Of a stretch of DNA of 64,000 bases, positions 57,465 to 64,000 are shown one piece after another (position 1 is the first letter of the stretch; each line of letters opens with the position of its first letter). The stretch spans positions 1 through 64,000 of the forward strand of contig NZ_LFLU01000022.1 in NCBI RefSeq assembly GCF_001189965.1. Direction: 5' to 3'. The position numbers were made by a program, and so were the translations under genes. Source of the stretch: Herbaspirillum rhizosphaerae. GTDB lineage: Bacteria; Pseudomonadota; Gammaproteobacteria; Burkholderiales; Burkholderiaceae_D. Below the pieces are notes generated by a model, which saw nothing but the letters and a program-made list of their open reading frames with translations, was not told the DNA's origin and did no database searches.

Positions 57465-60400
57465 TTACGGCTGCTGAGGCTGAGGGGGCTGGGGTGGCGT
57501 ACCACTGCTATCGGCCGGCCCATGCCCATGATGCTGGCGCGCTTCTTTGCGGCGCGCCAGTCGTTGATGAACGCCGGCGAAAACGACGGGAACGAAAAAT
57601 AAAGTCGATACGGTAGCGAAGATCAGGCCGCCGATCACGGCGCGTCCGAGCGGCGCGTTCTGCTCTGCGCCTTCGCCCAGGCCCAGCGCCATCGGGATCA
57701 TGCCGATGATCATCGCCAGCGCCGTCATCAGCACCGGACGGATGCGCGTGGCGCCCGATTCCAGCGCTGCCGCCAATGGCGTGGCGCCCTCATCCTTGCG
57801 CTGACGCGCGAACGAGACGATCAGAATACTGTTGGCGGTCGCCACCCCCATGGTCATGATGGCCCCGGTCAAGGCCGGCACCGAGAGCGTGGTGCCGGTG
57901 ATGAACAGCATCCAGGCGATCCCTGCCAGCGCCGCGGGCAAGGCGGCAATAATGATCGCCGCATCGATCCACGACTGGAAGTTGACCACCACCAGCAGGT
58001 AGACCAGCACGATCGCCATGGCCAGGCCGACGCCCAGGCCGATGAAGGACGCCTGCATGGTCTGCACCTGGCCGCGGATTGCGACCTGGCTGCCGCGCGG
58101 CAGCTTCGGTTTCATTTCTTCGACCAGCTTGCTGACCTTGCCGGCGACGGTGGCGAGGTCGGTGCCCTGCACGCTGACAAACACGTCGATCGCCGGCAGG
58201 ATGTTGTAGCGCGAGGAAATCGCCGGTTGGCGTCCTTGCTTGACATCCACAAGGTTGCCCAGCAGTTGCGTGTTGGTCGGTGCGCCCGTGGCGGTGCCGA
58301 CGCCGCCAGCGCCGATCGGGATATTGAGCAGCGAATCCAGCGAGTCGACGCGGTATTGCGGCGACTGCACGGCGACGTTATAGACCACGCCGTTTTGCGG
58401 ATTGAGCCAGAAGGCCGGCGTCGTCTGCGAGCTGCCGGACAAGGCGATCAGCACGTTCTGGCCAACGTTGGCGGCGGACAGGCCGTACTGCTGCAGGCGC
58501 GTGCGATCCATCTGCATATCCAGGCTCGGACCGTCCAGGCGTTGATGCACGTGGGCGTCGACTGCGCCGGGGATCTGGCGGATTTTCTTGGTCAGTTCCG
58601 CAGCAAGCTCGGCGTTCTGTTGCAGATTCGGCCCGGTGAACTGCACGTCGATCGCCGCCGGCAAACCGAAGTTCAGAATCTGCGTGACGATGTCGGCCGG
58701 CTGGAAGAAGAACTCGATGCCGGGGAAGCGCTTCGGCAATTCGGCGCGCAGCATGCTGACCAGCTGTTCGGTCGGACGGTGTCCTTCATGCAGCGACATC
58801 AGGATTTCGCCGTCGAGCGTGCCGATGGTGCCGGCGTTGCTATACGACAAATTGATACCGCTGTTGGGCACACCGATGTTGTCGAGCACGGTTTCCAGTT
58901 CGCTGGCGGGGATCATTTCGCGAATGGCGGACTCCACCTGATCGGCGATGCGCGCGGTCTCTTCGATACGCGTGCCGGTCGGCGCACGCATGTGCAGACG
59001 GATCTGGCCGCCGTCGACGTTGGGGAAGAAGTCGCGGCCGAGGAAGGGATACAGCAGGCAAGACAGCACGCAGAAGCCGAGGAAGGCCAGCGCGAAGCGG
59101 CGGCGATGCGCCAGCAGCGACGACAGCACCAGCGTGTAGGCGCGCCGCACGCGTTCGAAGCGCGCATCGAAACCACGATACAGACGTTGCAGCAGACTCG
59201 GCTTGCCGCCATCGTCGGCGCCGTGGGCGTTGTTCATCAACAGCATCACCAGCGTCGGCACCAGCGTACGCGACAGGATATACGATGCCGCCATCGCGAA
59301 CACCACCGCTTCGGCCAGCGGCACGAACAGAAAGCGCGCCACGCCCGACAGGAAGAACATCGGCACGAACACGATACAGATACACACGGTCGAGACGAAG
59401 GCCGGCACGCCGATTTCGCCGGCGCCGACGATGATGGCGTCGTGCAGCGGTTTGCCCATGTGCATGTGCCGCTCGATATTTTCAATCGTCACGATCGCCT
59501 GGTCGACCAGGATACCCACCGAGAGCGCGAGGCCGCCCAGCGTCATCAGGTTGAGCGTCTCGCCCAGCATGTAGAGGATGAGGATCGAGGCCAGAATCGA
59601 CAAGGGAATCGTCACGGCGATGATCAGCGTACTGCGCCAGTTGCCGAGGAACAGCAACACCATCGCCGCCGTCAGGCCGGCGGCGATCAGTGCTTCGGCG
59701 ACCACGCCCTTGACCGCCGCTTTCACGAACAGCGACTGGTCGAACAGCGGCGTGATCTTGACGTCGGCCGGCATGGTTTGCTGCGCTTGCGGCAGCAGCG
59801 CGCGCAGGTTGTTGACGATGTCCAGCGTGGAGGCGCCGCCGTTTTTCAATACCGACAACAGCACCCCGCGCACGCCATCCTGGCGCACCACGTTGGTCTG
59901 CGGCGAGAAGCCGTCGCGCACGTAGGCGACATCGCGCAAATACGTGGTGGCGCCGTTGGCGGTGCGCACCGGCAAATCGTTCAAGCCGTTCACCGCTTCC
60001 GGTGAGCCGTTCATCTTGATGGTGTATTCGGTGCCGCCGAACTTGGCGGTGCCGGACGGCAGGATCAGGTTTTGCGTGTTGACGGCGTTGACCACGTCGA
60101 CCGGCGACAGGCCTCGCGCCTGCAGCGCCTGGGTATCCAGGTCGACCGAGATCAGACGGGTCTTGCCGCCGTAAGGGAAAGGCACGGCGACGCCGGGAAT
60201 CGTGATCAGCTGCGGGCGCAGCGTATTGACGGCAGCATCGAACAGCTGCTGCTCAGGCAGGGTCGGGCTCGACAACGCCAGCTGCATGACGGGAATACTG
60301 GAAGCGGAATACTTGATCACCAGCGGCGGCGTGATGCCCGGCGGCAGCTGGCGCAACTGCGATTGCACCGAAGCGACGGTCTGGGCGATGGCGTTCTGGA

Positions 60401-60704
60401 TGTTGGCGGTCGGCTGGAAGAACACCTTGATCACGGACACGCCGGCCAGCGATTGCGACTCGATGTGTTCGATGTCGCTGACCACGGTGGTCAGGCCGCG
60501 CTCGTTCTGGGAGGCGATGCGCTGCCCCATTTCCTGCGCGGACAGGCCGTTGTAGTTCCAGATGATGCTGATGACCGGAATATTGATTTCCGGGAAGATG
60601 TCCGTCGCCATTTTCATGAGGACAAGCGGCGTGGACAGCACGATCAGCATCGCCATCACAATAAAGGTGTACGGGCGACGCAGCGCCAACTCGACCATTG
60701 ACAT
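57465..60704 (-). CDS. RND-family efflux pump permease
   Basis: 1079 aa inner-membrane pump with two large periplasmic loops and 12 TM segments. The TM4 proton-relay pair is Asp401-Gln402 (GILVDQAIVTIEN) where AcrB-type pumps have Asp-Asp, and the AcrB Lys940 position is Ala957 (GVATANSILIV), so the proton path differs from classical HAE1 pumps. A Pro/Gln-rich tail (PPQPPQPQQP) closes the protein. First gene of a permease-adaptor-NodT operon, an uncommon order. Substrate unknown. Confidence 0.9.
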   Translation of the reverse strand: MSMVELALRRPYTFIVMAMLIVLSTPLVLMKMATDIFPEINIPVISIIWNYNGLSAQEMGQRIASQNERGLTTVVSDIEHIESQSLAGVSVIKVFFQPTANIQNAIAQTVASVQSQLRQLPPGITPPLVIKYSASSIPVMQLALSSPTLPEQQLFDAAVNTLRPQLITIPGVAVPFPYGGKTRLISVDLDTQALQARGLSPVDVVNAVNTQNLILPSGTAKFGGTEYTIKMNGSPEAVNGLNDLPVRTANGATTYLRDVAYVRDGFSPQTNVVRQDGVRGVLLSVLKNGGASTLDIVNNLRALLPQAQQTMPADVKITPLFDQSLFVKAAVKGVVAEALIAAGLTAAMVLLFLGNWRSTLIIAVTIPLSILASILILYMLGETLNLMTLGGLALSVGILVDQAIVTIENIERHMHMGKPLHDAIIVGAGEIGVPAFVSTVCICIVFVPMFFLSGVARFLFVPLAEAVVFAMAASYILSRTLVPTLVMLLMNNAHGADDGGKPSLLQRLYRGFDARFERVRRAYTLVLSSLLAHRRRFALAFLGFCVLSCLLYPFLGRDFFPNVDGGQIRLHMRAPTGTRIEETARIADQVESAIREMIPASELETVLDNIGVPNSGINLSYSNAGTIGTLDGEILMSLHEGHRPTEQLVSMLRAELPKRFPGIEFFFQPADIVTQILNFGLPAAIDVQFTGPNLQQNAELAAELTKKIRQIPGAVDAHVHQRLDGPSLDMQMDRTRLQQYGLSAANVGQNVLIALSGSSQTTPAFWLNPQNGVVYNVAVQSPQYRVDSLDSLLNIPIGAGGVGTATGAPTNTQLLGNLVDVKQGRQPAISSRYNILPAIDVFVSVQGTDLATVAGKVSKLVEEMKPKLPRGSQVAIRGQVQTMQASFIGLGVGLAMAIVLVYLLVVVNFQSWIDAAIIIAALPAALAGIAWMLFITGTTLSVPALTGAIMTMGVATANSILIVSFARQRKDEGATPLAAALESGATRIRPVLMTALAMIIGMIPMALGLGEGAEQNAPLGRAVIGGLIFATVSTLFFVPVVFAGVHQRLARRKEARQHHGHGPADSSGTPPQPPQPQQP

Positions 60705-60733
60705 GAACTTTGGTTCCCTGAAATGAGACTTTT

Positions 60734-60761
60734 ATTATACTCAGAATAATTTGCCGTAAAG
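60734..60761 (-). promoter_or_regulatory. Candidate promoter of the RND operon
   Basis: On the leftward strand a perfect TATAAT (60734-60739) is preceded by CTTTAC (60756-60761) at 16 bp, 30 bases before the RND start codon. Confidence 0.55.
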
Positions 60762-60896
60762 CTACTACTCTTGCGCGTTTTTCTTCTGCTCTTGCTCTTT
60801 TTTATTCTTTTCTTCCCTCTTTTGTCGTCTTTCTGCGTCCAACTGACAAAAGCCTTACCATTTCATCTTTGCCGCCTCACGTCATTTCAAGCCGCC

Positions 60897-61784
60897 ATGC
60901 AAGCCATCGAAGCACTCCGCATCCGCATCGAAACCAGCGTCGTCAGCATCAGCCGCCCTCCCGGCAGCCCCGACTTTCGCCATCCCCCGGGCGATCCCGG
61001 CCTGTTCGGCCCGGATTCCGCCGCGTGGCTGGTGCATAGCGACTTTACCGCGATGCTGATCGGCGGCGTCAGCGCACTGCTGATGCAAATGCTGCACCCG
61101 CTGGCGCTGGCCGGCGTGTGGGATCATTCCACATTTCAGCAAGACATGCTTGGCCGCTTGCGGCGCACCGCGCAGTTTATCGCAGGAACGACCTACGGCA
61201 ACCGCCAGGATGCAGAGAAACTGATCGCCCTGGTGCGCCGCATCCACAGCGGCGTGCGCGGCGTCGCGCCGGACGGCCGCGCTTATTCGGCGGACGATCC
61301 CGATCTGCTGACCTGGGTGCACGTGGCGGAGGTGTCGAATTTTCTGCGCGCGTATCTGCGCTATCGCAATCCGCAACTGGGCGCGGCGCAGCAGAACCGC
61401 TACCTCGACGAAATCGCCCTGATCGCGGAACAACTCGGAGCAAGAAATGTGCCGCGCACTGTGACGGACATGGATAGTTATATAGAGAAAATGCGGCCGC
61501 AACTGCATTGCGACGCACGCACGCTGAAGACCCTGGAACTGGTGATGAACGCACCCGCGCCGAATGCGCTGGCGGTGCCGTGGACACGGCTGATGATGCG
61601 CGCCGGCGTCGACCTGCTGCCGGACTGGGCCAAGCTGCAGCTCGGCGTGAAACCGCTGCGCCCGCTGCAGCAGCTGATGCTGCAACGGGCAGTCGCCGTG
61701 GCGGCGAAGCCGATACGCTGGGCGGTCCGGCAGAGTTCCGCCCAGTTGGCCCGCCAGCGCATGGCGCCGGCGCAATTTCTTTAG
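60897..61784 (+). CDS. MpaB-type oxygenase-like protein (DUF2236)
   Basis: 295 aa of the ER-bound-oxygenase/Lcp (DUF2236) family: MLHPLALAGVWDHS carries the conserved His of the haem pocket, followed by RRTAQFIAGTTYG and VHVAEVSNFLRAYLRY. I start at the ATG of MQAIEALRIRIET; the frame is open upstream across a pyrimidine-rich tract, giving a false hydrophobic N-terminus. Function in bacteria is poorly known; some members are latex-clearing oxygenases. Confidence 0.8.
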   Translation: MQAIEALRIRIETSVVSISRPPGSPDFRHPPGDPGLFGPDSAAWLVHSDFTAMLIGGVSALLMQMLHPLALAGVWDHSTFQQDMLGRLRRTAQFIAGTTYGNRQDAEKLIALVRRIHSGVRGVAPDGRAYSADDPDLLTWVHVAEVSNFLRAYLRYRNPQLGAAQQNRYLDEIALIAEQLGARNVPRTVTDMDSYIEKMRPQLHCDARTLKTLELVMNAPAPNALAVPWTRLMMRAGVDLLPDWAKLQLGVKPLRPLQQLMLQRAVAVAAKPIRWAVRQSSAQLARQRMAPAQFL

Positions 61785-61936
61785 AACCTGTTCACGATCT
61801 GTAGCGAGAGGCCATCAGCCGGTGGCGGACGGAGCGGACGAACCGGAGTGTACTTTAGTACATGAGGATTCGGAGCACCGCCCAAGGATTGCCAATTCGC
61901 GGATCATGGCCTCGCAGTAAGATCGTGGACAGGTTC
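61784..61936. mobile_element. 153-bp terminal-inverted-repeat element (MITE-like)
   Basis: Ends GAACCTGTTCACGATCT and AGATCGTGGACAGGTTC are inverted with 16 of 17 matches, and the similarity continues inward through GCGAG and GGCCAT. A central TGTACT-TT-AGTACA hairpin lies within GAACC/GGATTC arms. It exactly fills the gap between the stop codons of the convergent DUF2236 and EmrB-like genes and encodes nothing. Confidence 0.65.
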
Positions 61937-63544
61937 TCAGTGCGCGTCGGCTGACGGCGCCTTAGGCGGCGCCACCTTGTGCATGAACGGAATCAGCACG
62001 ATCGCCACCAGGAAGCACACCATCACCGCAAGGAAGGCATCGGCGAACGTCTGCGTCTGCGCCTCGCGCATGGTCAGCTTCCACAATTGCTGCAAAGCGC
62101 CGGTTGGTGCGGTCCCGGCGTCAAGTCCCCAGGCCATCATGTTAGCGCCGGTGTTTTGCACCAGGTTGTTCATGGATTCGTTGGCGCTGTTGAGATGCTC
62201 CGCCAGGCGCAGGAAGTGCAGGTTGGTGCGATCGTTGAGGATGGTGCCGCACACCGCAATGCCGATCGCGCCACCCAGATTGCGCATGAGGTTGAACAAA
62301 CCCGAGGCCTGCTTCAGGCGTTCCGGCTTGAGCGCACCGAGCGTCAGCGTCACCACCGGCGCCACCGCGAACTGTTGCGCAAAACCGCGCAAGGCTTGCG
62401 GCAGCATCAGCTCGCGCCAGCCCCAGTCGTGCGTGATCGGCGTGAAATTCCACATGCTCAGCGCAAAGCACGCCATGCCGAACATCATCAGCCAGCGCAG
62501 ATCGACGCGCCGCCCCAGATAGGTATAAAACGGAATTGCGCAGATCTGAAACAGGCCGGTGGCGAAAATCGCCAGGCCGATGTCGAGCGCGCTGAAGCCG
62601 CGCACGTGCGCCAGGAATACCGGCGTCAGATACACCGTGGCGAAGATGCCGATACCGGTGACGAAGGAGAAGAAGCAGCCGAGCGCAAAGTTGCGGTCCT
62701 TGAGTGCGCGCAGATCGACCACGGGATTGGCGTAGCTCAGGCTGCGCCAGACAAACGCGATGCCGGCGATGATGGAAATCCATACAGTCGTGCGGATGAT
62801 GTCGTCACCCATCCAGCCCAGACGCGGACCTTCTTCCAGCGAATATTCCAGACAGCCGAGACTGGCCGCCAGCAGGATCATGCCGAGATAGTCGGCACCC
62901 TTGAGCAGCGACAGGTTGGGCTTGTCGATGCGCACCAGCATCGGCACCACCACCGCGACGAAAATGCCCGGCACCAGATTGATGAAGAACAGCCAGTGCC
63001 AGGAGTAATTGCTGGTGATCCAGCCGCCGACCGTGGGGCCGAGCGTGGGCGCCAGCGACGACAGCGCACCGACGGTGGCCGCCGCGATCACGCGCTGATG
63101 GCCCGAGAAATAGAAGAACGCCGAGGTGAACACCATCGGGATCATCGAGCCGCCGAGGAAGCCTTGCAGAGCACGAAAGAAGATCATGCTGTTGATATCC
63201 CAGGCCATGCCGCACAGCATGCTGGCGACGGTAAAGCCGACCGCCGACGCGCTGAACAGCCAGCGCGTCGACATCACCCGCGCCAGCCATCCGGATAGCG
63301 GAATCACGATGATCTCGGCGATCAGGTAACTGGTCTGCACCCAGGCGGTTTCATCGGCGCCGGCTGACAAGCCGCCGCCGATGTCGGCCAGCGAGGCCGA
63401 CACGATCTGGATATCGATCAGGGCGATGAACATGCCGACGCACATGGTGGCGAACGCGAGGATCTTGGCCTTGTGCGTCAGCTCTGCAGGCGACGTTTGG
63501 GGTGGCGCCATGGCGGTGCCGGGATTGCTGGCGACGGCGCTCAT
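61937..63544 (-). CDS. EmrB-type DHA2 multidrug exporter, second copy
   Basis: 535 aa, 14 hydrophobic segments, IALIDIQIVSASLADI in helix 1, WLARVMSTRWLF (motif A region) and LAPTLGPTVGGWI (motif C). Differs clearly from the EmrB at 53128. It follows the HlyD-type gene by 2 bases in the same direction, with GGAG 6 bases before the ATG. No NodT gene is seen here, although it could lie beyond the window. Confidence 0.9.
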   Translation of the reverse strand: MSAVASNPGTAMAPPQTSPAELTHKAKILAFATMCVGMFIALIDIQIVSASLADIGGGLSAGADETAWVQTSYLIAEIIVIPLSGWLARVMSTRWLFSASAVGFTVASMLCGMAWDINSMIFFRALQGFLGGSMIPMVFTSAFFYFSGHQRVIAAATVGALSSLAPTLGPTVGGWITSNYSWHWLFFINLVPGIFVAVVVPMLVRIDKPNLSLLKGADYLGMILLAASLGCLEYSLEEGPRLGWMGDDIIRTTVWISIIAGIAFVWRSLSYANPVVDLRALKDRNFALGCFFSFVTGIGIFATVYLTPVFLAHVRGFSALDIGLAIFATGLFQICAIPFYTYLGRRVDLRWLMMFGMACFALSMWNFTPITHDWGWRELMLPQALRGFAQQFAVAPVVTLTLGALKPERLKQASGLFNLMRNLGGAIGIAVCGTILNDRTNLHFLRLAEHLNSANESMNNLVQNTGANMMAWGLDAGTAPTGALQQLWKLTMREAQTQTFADAFLAVMVCFLVAIVLIPFMHKVAPPKAPSADAH

Positions 63545-63546
63545 GC

Positions 63547-64000
63547 TCAGCTCCGCTTGGCGTTGTTATTGGTACCGGAGGCCGGCATGCGCTCATCCAC
63601 TTCCGCCGTCACCGACAGGCCGGGACGCAATTTTCCGAGACGCGCAGCTTCGCCGTCGAGCAGAATCCGCACCGGCACGCGCTGGACGATCTTGGTGAAA
63701 TTGCCGGTGGCGTTTTCCGCCGGCAGGATACTGAATTGCGCGCCGGTTGCCGGGGCGATGCTGGCGACGTGGCCTTCGAAGGTTTCACCGGGCAACACGT
63801 CGGCCTTGATCTTCACCGCCATACCGGTCTGGAAATGGGCGATCTGGTTTTCCTTGAAATTGGCGTCGACCCACAGGCCTTGCGCCGGCACCACCGACAA
63901 TAACTGCGCGCCGGTCGCAGCGTAGGCGCCAAGACGTGCGCGGCGATTGCCGACCACGCCGTCAACCGGTGCGCGCAGTTCGGTGTAGGCCACGTTCAGT
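63547..64000 (-). CDS. EmrA/HlyD-type membrane fusion protein, 3' part only
   Basis: The C-terminal 150 residues of an HlyD/EmrA adaptor: second lipoyl half TELRAPVDGVVGNRRARLGAY, beta-barrel VDANFKENQIAHFQTGMAVKIK, and C-terminus ending NNNAKRS. The gene runs off the right edge, so the N-terminal anchor and coiled coil are outside the window. Partner of the EmrB at 61937. Confidence 0.88.
   Translation of the reverse strand, partial: LNVAYTELRAPVDGVVGNRRARLGAYAATGAQLLSVVPAQGLWVDANFKENQIAHFQTGMAVKIKADVLPGETFEGHVASIAPATGAQFSILPAENATGNFTKIVQRVPVRILLDGEAARLGKLRPGLSVTAEVDERMPASGTNNNAKRS

Noticed and set aside
58227-60005. Antisense frame of 592 codons over the RND pump gene
   Set aside because: Arg/His/Gln-rich composition and no recognisable fold; a mirror of codon bias.
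60771-60896. Hydrophobic N-terminal extension of the DUF2236 gene resembling a signal anchor
   Set aside because: It is translated pyrimidine-rich DNA; the family starts near the ATG at 60897, and the apparent Leu/Phe run has no charged flank or ribosome site.

Overview
The window is GC-rich, densely coded DNA from a Gram-negative bacterium, most likely a betaproteobacterium of the Oxalobacteraceae/Burkholderiales (a Herbaspirillum-like soil or plant-associated organism). This is inferred from the trimeric 16-strand-type porins, the many LivK-type ABC binding proteins, the NodT-type outer-membrane lipoproteins, the DUF4148 protein and the beta-ketoadipate genes. No rRNA, tRNA, CRISPR array, transposase or phage gene was seen.

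Left third (1-24.4 kb): aromatic-acid catabolism. A leftward run reads pcaI-pcaJ-pcaF-livH-livM-livG-livF: 3-oxoadipate CoA-transferase, 3-oxoadipyl-CoA thiolase and a complete branched-chain-type ABC importer without its binding protein. A divergent IclR-type regulator (PcaR/PcaU/PobR family) follows, then a porin and a solitary LivK-type binding protein. The pcaI/regulator gap and the porin/binding-protein gap carry the same 11-bp inverted repeat with the same 12-bp spacer, which suggests one regulon linking porin, binding protein, importer and ring-cleavage-product catabolism. From 11.0 to 24.2 kb a rightward operon encodes enoyl-CoA hydratase, feruloyl-CoA-synthase-like ligase, thiolase, SDR dehydrogenase, 4-hydroxybenzoyl-CoA-type thioesterase, a second complete ABC importer (with a fused LivM-LivG protein), an exported DUF3237 protein, a DmdC-like acyl-CoA dehydrogenase and a MarR regulator. 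Together they look like uptake and CoA-dependent beta-oxidative side-chain shortening of phenylpropanoids to hydroxybenzoates.

Middle (24.4-49.2 kb): a mixed region. It holds a DUF4148 repeat protein; an XdhC / IorB / IorA molybdenum hydroxylase group with its own porin, AraC regulator and binding protein; a fluoroacetate-dehalogenase-like hydrolase; small envelope proteins; a DMT transporter; a nucleotide-sugar-epimerase-like protein; a flavin reductase; two chemoreceptors with nearly identical signalling domains; an atypical patatin; a DUF1223 protein; a luciferase-like monooxygenase; an L-2-keto-3-deoxyarabonate-dehydratase-like protein; and a membrane GGDEF(degenerate)-EAL protein.

Right quarter (49.5-64 kb): drug efflux. 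A TetR repressor is divergent from a NodT-EmrA-EmrB tripartite pump, with a visible promoter and palindromic operator. A leftward RND permease-adaptor-NodT operon comes next, then an MpaB/DUF2236 oxygenase-like gene, and a second EmrA(partial)-EmrB pair that runs off the right edge. A 153-bp terminal-inverted-repeat element exactly fills the gap between the last two convergent genes.
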